Source: Methyloversatilis discipulorum
GTDB lineage: Bacteria; Pseudomonadota; Gammaproteobacteria; Burkholderiales; Rhodocyclaceae
Direction of reading: 5' to 3'
Assembly: GCF_018780585.1 (NCBI RefSeq)
Contig: NZ_JADMJL010000008.1
Coordinates: forward strand, 1 to 64,000
DNA: 64,000 nucleotides
The notes below the pieces were generated by a model that was not told the origin of the DNA, did no database searches, and was given only the letters and a program-made list of their open reading frames with translations. Each line of letters opens with the position of its first letter. Position 1 is the first letter of the stretch. Position numbers and translations under genes: made by a program. Below are positions 18,481 through 27,362 of this stretch, piece by piece.

Positions 18481-18900
18481 CTACGACTTCAGCAACCCAC
18501 CCAGCATCCCCATCGCCGCCTGCAGCGCGTCGCCTTCGGGTGCCTTGCCGTCGGGCGACAGCTTGTCGATCAGTTGCGGCAGCAGGCTGGCGAGGCCGGA
18601 GGAGACTTCCTGCGACGACATACCCACCTGCTGGGCGACGCCGCCGATCTGTTCGGCGCCGAACACGGCCTTGATCTGGTCGCCGGAGATCGGCAGGTTG
18701 GGGCCGGAACCCAGCCACGAGGCGATCACTTCGCCCAGGCCGCCCTGCTGGAACTTGGCGATCAGGCCCTGGATGCCGCCGATCTGCGGGCTGTTGATCA
18801 GGCTCATCGCGGCCTGGATCAGTGCGGCATTGCCGCCAGCGCCGGATTGTCCGCCGAGCGCGCCGGCCACCTGTCCTGCGATCGAGTCGAAAAGCCCCAT
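18481..18900 (-). CDS. YidB/DUF937 family protein
   Basis: The 139-residue protein begins MGLFDSIAGQVAGALGG and contains the DUF937 pattern of short helices (LISDQIKAVF-like segment, ISGDQIKAVFGAEQIGGVA, LASLLPQLIDKLSPDGK). It is cytoplasmic, of unknown biochemical role. Members are widespread in proteobacteria. The start at 18900 is preceded by a GGAG-type site (AAGGAGACGGAC in the coding direction). Confidence 0.85.
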   Translation of the reverse strand: MGLFDSIAGQVAGALGGQSGAGGNAALIQAAMSLINSPQIGGIQGLIAKFQQGGLGEVIASWLGSGPNLPISGDQIKAVFGAEQIGGVAQQVGMSSQEVSSGLASLLPQLIDKLSPDGKAPEGDALQAAMGMLGGLLKS

Positions 18901-18982
18901 GTCCGTCTCCTTCGTTGAGTGAAGACGCAAGGCTACGCCAGCCGCGTAGAGGTTGCTCGTGCGGCGGGTGGGGCGGACGGCG

Positions 18983-19249
18983 TCAGACGCAGTGGCGCCG
19001 CCAGCCCTTGCCCTGCGGGGCGTGCATTTCGGCGTTCAGCGAGTCTACGGTGTCTGACCAGTCGGCGTCCTGGTTCAGCGCGTCGCGCAGGAAGGCGGCC
19101 TGCGCGGGACTCCAGAAGGTGGCTTCGTGCAGCTTGGTACCGTTGTCAATCGGGCCGAACAGCGCGATGAAGCCCTCGATCGATTGCGGGTCGCTCGGCA
19201 GGCCGAGCTGGTCGAACAGGTCTTCCATTGAATGCGGCGTGATGTCCAT
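18983..19249 (-). CDS. DUF2789 family protein
   Basis: An 88-residue protein matching the DUF2789 form: MEDLFDQLGLPSD, FIALFGPI and FWSPAQAAFLRDAL, followed by DWSDTVDSLNAEMH. The function of the family is unknown. It is monocistronic between the YidB-like gene and fumC. The start at 19249 follows CAGGAGATCGTC in the coding direction. Confidence 0.85.
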   Translation of the reverse strand: MDITPHSMEDLFDQLGLPSDPQSIEGFIALFGPIDNGTKLHEATFWSPAQAAFLRDALNQDADWSDTVDSLNAEMHAPQGKGWRRHCV

Positions 19250-19317
19250 GACGATCTCCTGTCGGTGAGTAGATGCTGCTCCTGATCGGAATGTCCGGTG
19301 GGCAGATGGTTCCGTTC

Positions 19318-20736
19318 TCATTGTGCGCGCTCGCCCACCATCGCGCCGGGCTGTACCCACTGGTCGAACTGTTCGCCGCTCACGTCGCCCGAGGCGAGCG
19401 CCGCCTCGCGCAAGGTCAGGCCTTCGCGGTGGGCGCGGGCGGCGATCTTCGCCGCGCGGTCGTAGCCGATGTGCGGCACCAGCGCGGTCACCAGCATCAG
19501 CGACTGCTGCATCAGCGCTTCGATGCGTTCGCGCCGCGCTTCGATGCCGGCGACGCAGTGGGTGTCGAAGCTGCGCATGCCGTCGGCCAGCAGGCGGATG
19601 CTCTGCAGCACGGCGCCGGCAATCAGCGGCTTGTAGACGTTCAGTTCGAAGTTGCCCGAGGCGGCGCCCAGCGTGACCGCGACGTCGTTGCCCATGACCT
19701 GGGCGCACAGCATGGTCAGCGCTTCGCACTGGGTGGGGTTCACCTTGCCCGGCATGATGGAACTGCCGGGCTCGTTCTCCGGTAGCGCCAGTTCGCCGAG
19801 GCCGCAGCGCGGGCCGGATGCGAGCCAGCGGATGTCGTTGGCGATCTTGCTCAGCGCGACGGCCAGTGTCTTCAGCGCGCCGTGCAGCGCCACCAGTGGC
19901 TCGTGCCCGGCCAGCGCGGCGAACGGGTTGTCGGCACGCACGAAGGGCAGGCCGGTGCCATCGGCCAGCTTGTTCGCCACCCGCGTGCCGAATTCCGGAT
20001 GGGTGTTCAGGCCGGTGCCGACCGCGGTACCGCCTATCGCCAGCGCATGTACGGCCGGCAGTGCCGCGACGATGGCCGAGCGGGCCAGCGCGAGCTGGGC
20101 CGCGTAGCCGGAGAATTCCTGCCCCAGCGTCAGCGGCGTGGCGTCCTGCAGATGGGTGCGGCCGATCTTGACGATGTCGGCGAGGGCGACAGCCTTGTCG
20201 GCCAGCTGCGCGTGCAGCGCGTCGAGTGCCGGCATCAGTGCGCGCCGGACGGCGTAGGCGGCGGCCACGTGCATCGCCGTCGGGAACACGTCGTTCGACG
20301 ACTGACCCATGTTCACATCGTCGTTCGGGTGCAGCGTGCGCGCCTCGCCGCAGTCGCCGCCCATCAGCTGCGAGCCGCGGTTGGCCAGCACCTCGTTCAT
20401 GTTCATATTGGTCTGCGTGCCGGAGCCGGTCTGCCACAGCGACAGCGGAAACTCTTCGTCATGCTGGCCAGCGAGCACCTCGTCAGCGGCAGCGACGATG
20501 GCGGTCATGCGCTCGGCCGGCAGCTTGCCCAGCCGGCCATTGGCCAGCGCCGCCGCGCGCTTGACCGCTGCCAGCGCGTGTATCAGTTCGCGCGGCATGC
20601 GCTCGGTCGAGATCGCGAAGTGCTGCAGCGAGCGCTGCGTCTGCGCGCCCCACAGGCGGTCCGCCGGCACCTCGATCGGGCCGAAGGAATCGTGTTCGGT
20701 GCGGGTGACGACGGGCGGCTGCGTGGCGGTATCCAT
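19318..20736 (-). CDS. fumC: Fumarate hydratase class II
   Basis: This is the 472-residue iron-independent fumarase, which interconverts fumarate and malate in the TCA cycle. The superfamily signature [13 protein letters not shown] is present, together with [26 protein letters not shown] and [17 protein letters not shown]. Length and motifs are normal. The start at 20736 gives [19 protein letters not shown]. The divergent DinG-like gene begins 134 bases away. Confidence 0.97.
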   Translation of the reverse strand: MDTATQPPVVTRTEHDSFGPIEVPADRLWGAQTQRSLQHFAISTERMPRELIHALAAVKRAAALANGRLGKLPAERMTAIVAAADEVLAGQHDEEFPLSLWQTGSGTQTNMNMNEVLANRGSQLMGGDCGEARTLHPNDDVNMGQSSNDVFPTAMHVAAAYAVRRALMPALDALHAQLADKAVALADIVKIGRTHLQDATPLTLGQEFSGYAAQLALARSAIVAALPAVHALAIGGTAVGTGLNTHPEFGTRVANKLADGTGLPFVRADNPFAALAGHEPLVALHGALKTLAVALSKIANDIRWLASGPRCGLGELALPENEPGSSIMPGKVNPTQCEALTMLCAQVMGNDVAVTLGAASGNFELNVYKPLIAGAVLQSIRLLADGMRSFDTHCVAGIEARRERIEALMQQSLMLVTALVPHIGYDRAAKIAARAHREGLTLREAALASGDVSGEQFDQWVQPGAMVGERAQ

Positions 20737-20870
20737 GGCGGTCTCTTGTCGAAGCCAGTTTTCAGGATAGGACATGACGGCGCCACGGTCCGACCGGCGG
20801 ATGTGGGGACGACGGCGCTGCGGTACACTCCGGGCCGGTTTCAGCCGTCTTCCGCACCTCATTCCTCTCC

Positions 20871-22814
20871 GTGTCCGACATTCCCGCCACTTTCGCTCCC
20901 GACGGCCCGCTGGCCCGCGCCATCGCCGGTTTTACGCCGCGCACGCAGCAGACCGAAATGGCCGAGCGCGTGGCGCAGGCCATCGCCGACCGCAGCGTGC
21001 TGGTGGTCGAGGCGGGCACCGGCACCGGCAAAACCTACGCCTATCTGGTGCCGGCGCTGCTGTCCGGCGCCAAGGTGATCGTGTCCACCGGCACCAAGAC
21101 GCTGCAGGACCAGCTCTACGGCCGCGACCTCCCCACCGTGCGCGGCGCGCTCGGCGTGCCGGTCAGCATCGCGCTGCTGAAGGGGCGCGCCAACTACCTG
21201 TGCCACTACCACCTCGAACGTTCGCTGCAGGAGGGTCGTTTCGGCTCGCGTGAGGATGCCTCTCACCTGCAGGCCATCGCGCGCTGGGCCAAGGTGACCA
21301 GCACCGGCGACAAGGCGCAGTGCAGCGAGGTGCCGGAAGAGTCGGGTGCCTGGTCGCATGCGACCTCTACGCGCGACAACTGCCTCGGCCAGGACTGTCC
21401 GAACGCCAAGGAATGCTTCGTCACCGCCGCGCGCCGCGAGGCGATGGAGGCTGACGTGGTGGTGGTGAACCATCATCTGTTCTTCGCCGACCTGATGCTG
21501 CGCGACGAGGGCGTGGCCGAACTGCTGCCGGCCTGCAACGCCGTCGTGTTCGACGAAGCGCACCAGCTCGCCGAGACCGCCAGCCTGTTTTTCGGCGAAT
21601 CGGTATCGACCTCGCAGATGCTCGAGCTGGCGCGCGACACGCGGGCCGAGGCGCTGGTCGGCGCCAAGGACTTCAAGCAGCTGCCGGAATCGGCCGAGCG
21701 CCTGGTGAAGGCGGTGCGCGACCTGCGGCTGGTATTCCGCGAGGAGAACGTGCGGCTGTCGGCGGCACAGATCGACGAGCGCCCGGCGTTCGCACCGGCG
21801 CTGGCCACCGTGCTGGACGCCCTGAACGAACTGGCCGGTCTGCTGGAAACGCAGGCGGCGCGCAGCGAAGGGCTGGAGAAATGCTGGCAGCGCGCGCTCG
21901 ACCTGATCGCCCGCGTCGAGCGCTGGCAGGCCGGCGAGAAAGCGGGCGAGCAGTCGGACCGCGTGCGCTGGGCCGAGGTCTATACGCAGGCGCTGGCGCT
22001 CAATGCCACACCGCTGTCGGTGGCCGACATCTTCCGCCGGCAGATGGAAGACAACCCGCGTGCCTGGATATTCACCTCGGCCACGCTGTCGGTCGGCAAC
22101 GACTTCGGCCACTACTGCGGCGAACTGGGCCTGCACAACGCCGAAACCGCGCAGTGGGGCAGCCCCTTCGCCTACGAACAGCAGGCGCTGCTGTACGCCC
22201 CGGAAAACATGCCCGAGCCATCGGCGCCGACCTATGCCGAAGCCGTGGCGCGCGCTGCCTGGCCGCTGATCAAGGCCTGCCGCGGCGGCGTGTTCGTGCT
22301 GTGCACCTCGCTGCGCGCGATGAAGCGCATCCACGAACTGATCGAGGACAAGCTGTCGGCCTGGGACCCGGAGCGGCCGCTGCTGATGCAGGGCCAGGCC
22401 ACCCGCAGCGAACTGCTGGACCGCCACCGCGCCGCCGGCAATGCCGTGCTGGTCGCCAGCCAGAGCTTCTGGGAAGGCGTGGACGTGCGCGGCGATGCGC
22501 TGCAACTGGTCATCATCGACAAGCTGCCCTTCGCGCCGCCGGACGACCCGGTGCTGTCGGCCCGCATCGAACACCTGAAGCGGCAGGGGCGCAACGCCTT
22601 TTCCGAATACCAGCTGCCGCACGCGGTGATCAGCATGAAGCAGGGCGCCGGCCGCCTCATCCGCGACGAAAGCGATCACGGCGTGCTGATGGTGTGCGAC
22701 CCGCGGCTGGTCGAAAAGCACTATGGCAAGGTGATCTGGCGCAGCCTGCCGCCGATGCGCCGGACCCGCAGTGCCGACGTCGCGGTGCAGTTTCTCGAAA
22801 GTCTCGCCGGCTGA
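20871..22814 (+). CDS. DinG/YoaA-type ATP-dependent DNA helicase
   Basis: The 647-residue superfamily-2 (XPD-like) helicase has Walker [10 protein letters not shown] (residues 47-55), a DEAH box in VFDEAHQL, and motif VI near [14 protein letters not shown]. Cysteines in [13 protein letters not shown] and [15 protein letters not shown] are placed like the four ligands of the XPD-family iron-sulfur cluster. It starts with GTG at 20871. In E. coli the related YoaA and DinG act at damaged forks and R-loops. It is single-gene here, followed by a repeat-filled gap. Confidence 0.92.
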   Translation: MSDIPATFAPDGPLARAIAGFTPRTQQTEMAERVAQAIADRSVLVVEAGTGTGKTYAYLVPALLSGAKVIVSTGTKTLQDQLYGRDLPTVRGALGVPVSIALLKGRANYLCHYHLERSLQEGRFGSREDASHLQAIARWAKVTSTGDKAQCSEVPEESGAWSHATSTRDNCLGQDCPNAKECFVTAARREAMEADVVVVNHHLFFADLMLRDEGVAELLPACNAVVFDEAHQLAETASLFFGESVSTSQMLELARDTRAEALVGAKDFKQLPESAERLVKAVRDLRLVFREENVRLSAAQIDERPAFAPALATVLDALNELAGLLETQAARSEGLEKCWQRALDLIARVERWQAGEKAGEQSDRVRWAEVYTQALALNATPLSVADIFRRQMEDNPRAWIFTSATLSVGNDFGHYCGELGLHNAETAQWGSPFAYEQQALLYAPENMPEPSAPTYAEAVARAAWPLIKACRGGVFVLCTSLRAMKRIHELIEDKLSAWDPERPLLMQGQATRSELLDRHRAAGNAVLVASQSFWEGVDVRGDALQLVIIDKLPFAPPDDPVLSARIEHLKRQGRNAFSEYQLPHAVISMKQGAGRLIRDESDHGVLMVCDPRLVEKHYGKVIWRSLPPMRRTRSADVAVQFLESLAG

Positions 22815-22835
22815 CAGCTGGCGGGGATCGGATCC

Positions 22836-23095
22836 GGCGGCCCGCAGCGGCCGCGTCGCGGCCAAGGCCGCTCCCACGGGGTGAGGCGCCCGAGCAGCGG
22901 CCGGAGCTCGGGGTCGGGGCTCTGTGGGAGGGGTCTTCTGACCCCGACGGCAGCTTGCGTCGAAGCCGGCGGCCCGCAGCGGCCGTGTCGCGGCCAAGGC
23001 CGCTCCCATGGGGTCGGCGCCTGAACGGCGGCTGGAGCTCGGGGCTCTGTGGGAGGGGTCTTCTGACCCCGACAGCGGCCTGAACCGAAGCCCGC
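22836..23095. repeat. Two tandem ~130-bp REP-bearing units
   Basis: The 391-base gap between the helicase gene and the next gene holds no gene but has two near-identical units, 22836-22967 and 22968-about 23095. Each contains a REP-like palindrome on the minus strand (GGGAGCGGCCTTGGCCGCGA) followed by one on the plus strand (GTGGGAGGGGTCTTCTGACC), so each unit is an inverted REP pair. The remainder, 23096-23205, holds only a short unpaired stretch. Confidence 0.75.
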
Positions 23096-23205
23096 GGCTG
23101 CTGCTTACTGCCGGTACCGCTCCGGCGATACCGGGCGCTTGCTTCACGTCATGAACGCAGGCGCCTTGGCGTGCCACACTGCGCGGCGTGTGATCGGGAG
23201 GCGGT

Positions 23206-23844
23206 GTGTTCGCAATCGAAATCTGTCTGCTGCTGCTTGCGCTCGGCGTCAGCGCGCTCATGCGGCCCTGGCGCATGCTGGTCGGGCCGCTCGGTGCACC
23301 GTGGGCGGCTTCGCTGGTGGTGCTGTCGTTGCTGTGGGTGCTGCCGCAGATGCTGCCGAACGGCATATCGATCCAGCTTTCGGGCGCCTGCCTTCTCTTG
23401 CTCATGTTCGGCTGGCCGCTGGCGGTGATCGAGCTGGTGCTGGTCGCGCTGGCGGTGTGGACGCTCGGCGACCTCGGTTTCGCTGCGGTGCTGTCGCAGC
23501 TGGTGTGGATAGGTCTGGTGCCGGCCACACTCGCACTGGCGCTGGGCGAGGCCTTGCGCCGCGGCTTGCCGGCACACCCCTTCATCTACGTGCTGGGGCG
23601 CGGCTTCATCGGTACCGCGATGAGCATTTTTGCGGCCGGTGCGGCGTACGAGTTCATCCACCACCTGCTTGGCGGCGTCGCCGTTGAGCACGCACTGGTC
23701 GCGCGCTGGCTGATGGCCTGGGGCGACGCCTTCCTGACCGGCATGCTGGTGGCGGTGTTCGTCGCCTTCGTGCCGGAGTGGCTGGCCACCTGGTCGGACC
23801 AGCGCTACCTCGGGTCGCCGCCCCCGCCGCCGTCTTCTTCCTGA
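23206..23844 (+). CDS. Polytopic membrane protein, possible ECF-type permease
   Basis: The 212-residue protein starts with GTG (GTG TTC GCA ATC) and consists almost entirely of hydrophobic helices, about six of them. Conserved-looking charged residues occur within membrane segments (PFIYVLGRGFIGTAMSIF, MAWGDAFLTGMLVAVFVAF). This resembles the predicted membrane proteins annotated as energy-coupling-factor (CbiM-related) permeases in betaproteobacteria. No partner ATPase is nearby. The C-terminus ends in a Pro/Ser-rich tail. The substrate assignment is uncertain. Confidence 0.6.
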   Translation: MFAIEICLLLLALGVSALMRPWRMLVGPLGAPWAASLVVLSLLWVLPQMLPNGISIQLSGACLLLLMFGWPLAVIELVLVALAVWTLGDLGFAAVLSQLVWIGLVPATLALALGEALRRGLPAHPFIYVLGRGFIGTAMSIFAAGAAYEFIHHLLGGVAVEHALVARWLMAWGDAFLTGMLVAVFVAFVPEWLATWSDQRYLGSPPPPPSSS

Positions 23845-23850
23845 GCGCGC

Positions 23851-25152
23851 TCAGGCGCTGCGCACACGCGGCGCGTCCGGCTCAGGTTTCGCGAACGCAC
23901 GCTCGGCGCGCAGGGCTTCGGCCAGCGCCCGCTGACCGTCGCGTTGCGCCGCCTCGATCAGCGTCAGGTCGATGATGTCGCGCTGCGCGTGACTGCCACC
24001 GAAGCGGTGCGACACGTGGCGGATCGGCCGCAGCAGGCGCACGGTGCTGGCGTAGTCGCCCTCGCCGAAGGCGGCGATGGCGCGCGTTGCGGCACGGCCG
24101 ACTTCGGCGATGAAGCCGGCGTTGTCGCCTTCGCCTGCCAGCGCCAATTCCTGCGCGTCGATCAGGCTGCGCATCTGCGCGGTGCGGCCGGTGGCGGCGA
24201 AAGCCATCATCGCGTGCATGTCGCTGAAGGCGTAAAGACTTCGCCCGGCCATCGGTGCCCAGCGTTCGGCCACCGCCTGCCAGCGTTCGCCGACATCGAT
24301 GCCGCGCATGTGCAGGCGCCACAGCAGCGCCGACATGTCGATGAAGTCGAACACCAGACCCGGTGCGCGGCCGAATACGGCGTCGTCGAACAGCGCGAGC
24401 ACGTCGTCTATTTCGTCGAGGCCGAGGTGGAACAGCGCCAGATGCCAGTGGTTGTGCACGGCGAGGAAGCTGTCCTGCGCCCAGGCCTGCGGTGCGGCGC
24501 GCATCCAGGCGATGCCGTCGCGGCGACGGCCCTGCATTTCCATCACGTGGGCGACGGCGTGCTGCGCCCAGCCGTCGCGCGGCTGGATCTCGACCGCCTG
24601 CCGACCGTAGCGCTCGGCGCGCAGGTAGTCGCCGGTCTCTTCCAGTCCGAAAGCCAGCATACCGGCCACCGCGTGCCAGGCAGGCATGTCCATGCTCCAG
24701 GCCGGAAGCGCGCGGGCGATGCGGTCGCGCAGCATGCGCGAGTCGCCGAGCAGGAAGTCGCATTGCTGGCCGGCCTGCAGCGCCAGCACGTCGAGAGGAT
24801 GATCGATTGCGACGTCTTCGAGCACGCGCGCGGCGGCGCGCCAGCGGCCCTCGGTCATCAGCGCGACCGCACGCAGGTGGCGGCTTTCGCGTTCGTTTGC
24901 AGGCAGCTTCGCCGCCGTGGCGTGGGCGGCAGCTGCAACCGGAATGCCGGCCGGCTCGGTGCCGAGCAGGTGCAGATAGGCACGCAGCACGTGGCCCATC
25001 ACCATGTCCGGCGCCTCGGTGAGCGCGCGGTCGATGGTGGCGACCGGGTCGCCGATGAAACAGCGCAGTTCGTGCTCGGCCTGTTCCAGCAGTTCGATGC
25101 TGCGGGCGGTGGCACCGGTGACCGCGAGGCCGGCGGGGTTGTTCAGGGACAT
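23851..25152 (-). CDS. TPR-containing protein (TTC38-like)
   Basis: The 433-residue soluble protein is built of helical repeats and resembles the TTC38 family: LRCFIGDPVATIDRAL, HATAAKLPANERESRHL, GWAQHAVAHVMEMQGRRRDG and HNHWHLALFHL. The conserved His-rich GWAQHAVAHV and NHWHLAL segments are typical of the family, whose function is unknown. The start at 25152 is preceded by AGGAGTGAAACG. An alternative ATG lies nine codons upstream (25179). Probably monocistronic. Confidence 0.8.
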   Translation of the reverse strand: MSLNNPAGLAVTGATARSIELLEQAEHELRCFIGDPVATIDRALTEAPDMVMGHVLRAYLHLLGTEPAGIPVAAAAHATAAKLPANERESRHLRAVALMTEGRWRAAARVLEDVAIDHPLDVLALQAGQQCDFLLGDSRMLRDRIARALPAWSMDMPAWHAVAGMLAFGLEETGDYLRAERYGRQAVEIQPRDGWAQHAVAHVMEMQGRRRDGIAWMRAAPQAWAQDSFLAVHNHWHLALFHLGLDEIDDVLALFDDAVFGRAPGLVFDFIDMSALLWRLHMRGIDVGERWQAVAERWAPMAGRSLYAFSDMHAMMAFAATGRTAQMRSLIDAQELALAGEGDNAGFIAEVGRAATRAIAAFGEGDYASTVRLLRPIRHVSHRFGGSHAQRDIIDLTLIEAAQRDGQRALAEALRAERAFAKPEPDAPRVRSA

Positions 25153-25246
25153 CGTTTCACTCCTGTGGTGGTTGGACACAGGCGTATCTACGTGCTCCGC
25201 TGCGGACTGGAGACAGGCGGGGCGTGACCGGCGTCACGCCCGGTCT

Positions 25247-25498
25247 TCATTGTTGATAGGCCAGTTCGAGGTCGGTGTCGAGTTCGATCACGCAGTCGAG
25301 CACGCGGCTGGTGAGCGTCTCGTCGTCGTCGGTCCACATCGAATCGGGCTCGTCGTCGCGGGTGGACAGCGGTGCGATGTCGAAATCGACGAACTGGTCG
25401 CCGATCTTCAGCACCGTCATGCCGGAAGCGTGGTCGGCCAGGGTCCAGTCGTCCGGCACCTGCAGCTCGGCGGTCACGCGTACGGTCAGTGTCTTCAT
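25247..25498 (-). CDS. Small acidic hypothetical protein
   Basis: An 83-residue acidic protein beginning MKTLTVRVTAELQVPDDW, without membrane segments or recognised motifs. The run DDEPDSMWTDDDE makes the centre strongly negative. The start at 25498 is favoured over upstream in-frame starts by the form of the N-terminus. It faces away from the carboxylesterase gene. Confidence 0.6.
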   Translation of the reverse strand: MKTLTVRVTAELQVPDDWTLADHASGMTVLKIGDQFVDFDIAPLSTRDDEPDSMWTDDDETLTSRVLDCVIELDTDLELAYQQ

Positions 25499-25623
25499 GT
25501 GAATCTCCGGTTGATGAGGCGGCACTTTAGCGCGCATGGGCGACAGTGGGGCGATTCCTTGCGCTGACACGCCTCGGCCCGGCGTCGGCTAGCATGCGCG
25601 ATTGTCCGAAACCGCACTCCCTC

Positions 25624-26283
25624 ATGTCCGTCAATCTGATCGAACTCGAAAGCGGCGATTCGCCGGTCGCCACCGTCATTGTGCTGCACGGCCTGGGCGC
25701 CGACGGCAACGACTTCGTGCCGGTGTGCCGGCGGCTGGATCTCGACGCCGTCGGTCCGGTGCGTTTCGTGTTGCCCGACGCGCCGGAACGCCCGGTCACG
25801 CGCAACGGCGGTTACATCATGCGCGCCTGGTTCGACCTCTACGCGCCGGGCGCCGGGCAGGAAGCCGAAGCCGACGTGCGCGCGTCGCAGGGGCTGGTCG
25901 ATGCGCTGATCGCACGCGAGGTCGAACGCGGCGTGCCGGCGTCGCGCATCGTGCTGATGGGGTTCTCGCAGGGCTGCGCGATGGCGCTGTTCGCCGGGCT
26001 GCGGCACGCGGAGCGGCTGGCCGGCATCGTCGGGCTCTCAGGCTATCTGCCGCTGGCGGCATCGACCGCCGATGAGCGCAGCGAAGCGAACGCCGACGTG
26101 CCGGTCTTTCTGGCGCACGGCTCGCAGGACGGCGTGGTCACGATCGACCGCGCACTGGCCACGCGCGAGGTGCTCGATGCGCTGGCCGTGCCGTACGAGT
26201 GGCACGCCTACGACATCGACCACGAAGTGAGCATCGAGGAAATCCGCGACATCAACCGCTGGCTGCTGCGCGTGCTGGCCTGA
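25624..26283 (+). CDS. Carboxylesterase (phospholipase/carboxylesterase family)
   Basis: This is a 219-residue alpha/beta hydrolase of the EstB/acyl-protein-thioesterase family. VIVLHGLGADGNDF supplies the oxyanion hole. GFSQG holds the nucleophile Ser115, followed by the Asp of AHGSQDGVV and the His of DIDHEVS. It is cytoplasmic, with a length typical of the family. It hydrolyses short acyl esters in characterised members. The start at 25624 yields MSVNLIELESGDSPVATV. Confidence 0.92.
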   Translation: MSVNLIELESGDSPVATVIVLHGLGADGNDFVPVCRRLDLDAVGPVRFVLPDAPERPVTRNGGYIMRAWFDLYAPGAGQEAEADVRASQGLVDALIAREVERGVPASRIVLMGFSQGCAMALFAGLRHAERLAGIVGLSGYLPLAASTADERSEANADVPVFLAHGSQDGVVTIDRALATREVLDALAVPYEWHAYDIDHEVSIEEIRDINRWLLRVLA

Positions 26284-26386
26284 CGGCGCTGCCATCCGCG
26301 CAAGCGCCTCTGCGCACGCGGGGCATGCATCGATTGCGGGTGCTTGACCCAGCGCGGTGTCCGATCAGAGGCACGGCCCCCTCAGA

Positions 26387-26971
26387 TCAATCTACCCAGC
26401 CTATGCGCCCCTGTCCTGCGTCGTTGAGCCGGGCGATGAACGGCGCCGCGTCGGGCTCCGGCAGGCTGATCGTCATCGCGACCACGGAGTCGTGGGTGAC
26501 GTCGACCAGCGTGGCGCGGGCGGCGTCGATCTCGCGCCGGACCGTGCCTTCGAGCGCATAGGGCAGGGTGCAGCGGAGCACGCGCAGCTTGGTCAGTGGC
26601 ACCTTGACCGCACCGGTCAGCGCCGACGCGACCGCGTCGGTGTAGGCACGCACCAGACCGCCGGCGCCGAGGTTGATGCCGCCGTAGTAGCGCACGACGG
26701 TGGCCAGCACGCCCTCCAGATCCTGATGGCGCAGCACTTCCAGCATCGGCCGGCCGGCCGTACCGCTGGGCTCGCCATCATCGACCGCCGCCGACTGGCC
26801 GCCGGCCAGCAGCGCCCAGCACACGTGGGTCGCACCCGGGTGCTGGCGCCACAGTTCGAGCACGCGCGCCTGCGCCGAAGCGCGGTCGCGCATCGGCTCC
26901 ACGCAGCCGATGAAGCGGCTTTTCTTGATCGTGAGGTCGCTGTGGACCGCGCTGGCGAGGGTGTTCGGCAT
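26387..26971 (-). CDS. YigZ/IMPACT family protein
   Basis: A 194-residue protein with the UPF0029 N-terminal domain typical of YigZ/IMPACT. Visible family motifs are IKKSRFIGCVEP, ATHVCWALL, DDGEPSGTAGRPML and VVRYYGGINLGAGGLVRAY. A DUF1949-like C-terminal part follows. The bacterial role is not settled. It is convergent with the carboxylesterase gene. Confidence 0.93.
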   Translation of the reverse strand: MPNTLASAVHSDLTIKKSRFIGCVEPMRDRASAQARVLELWRQHPGATHVCWALLAGGQSAAVDDGEPSGTAGRPMLEVLRHQDLEGVLATVVRYYGGINLGAGGLVRAYTDAVASALTGAVKVPLTKLRVLRCTLPYALEGTVRREIDAARATLVDVTHDSVVAMTISLPEPDAAPFIARLNDAGQGRIGWVD

Positions 26972-27018
26972 GGGGCGGCAAGCTTAGCGCAGTGCGTCCC
27001 CGGTAGGGCTTCAATGCG

Positions 27019-27228
27019 TCAGAGCATGGCCGCCTGCTCGCCCTTCTCGTCATGCTCCAGCATCCAGTGCGCGAGGCTGTCCAGCACCGGCGGCAACCTC
27101 GCATCGATCAGTGCCGCGAGCCGTTCGCGGTCGCGCGCGGTGAGCGCCCGGCGCACCGGAAGCGCCGCGAGGCTGTCGGCCGACATCGACCAAGGCGTCC
27201 ATTCTAGCCCCGCCTCTTGCCACGGCAT
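27019..27228 (-). CDS. Small hypothetical protein (uncertain)
   Basis: A 69-residue open frame with host-like codon use (mostly G or C at third positions) lies in the otherwise gene-free 391-base stretch 26972-27362. The sequence (ARDRERLAALIDARLPPVLD, HWMLEHDEKGEQ) looks protein-like and helical but matches no family I know. The ribosome binding site is unconvincing. The rest of the gap shows nothing notable. Confidence 0.35.
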   Translation of the reverse strand: MPWQEAGLEWTPWSMSADSLAALPVRRALTARDRERLAALIDARLPPVLDSLAHWMLEHDEKGEQAAML

Positions 27229-27362
27229 CGCCGCGTGCTGCGCGATCGCGATGCCATCCGGTTCGCAGGCGATGCGCCGCCGCGGCTGTACGGGGCGAAC
27301 GCCCTTGCGTATGCTCCGCGCGTGGCCAACGCGCGGTTGGCGATGCTCCGGGGGAGAGCGGA

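Noticed and set aside
22836-23095. CRISPR array
   Set aside because: There are only two units of about 130 bases with REP palindromes inside, no short regular repeats and no cas genes nearby.
20859-23585. A 908-residue open frame on the minus strand covering the DinG-like helicase gene
   Set aside because: It is opposite to a gene with clear helicase motifs, and its product is Arg/His/Gln-rich with no recognisable domain. High GC leaves antisense frames open.
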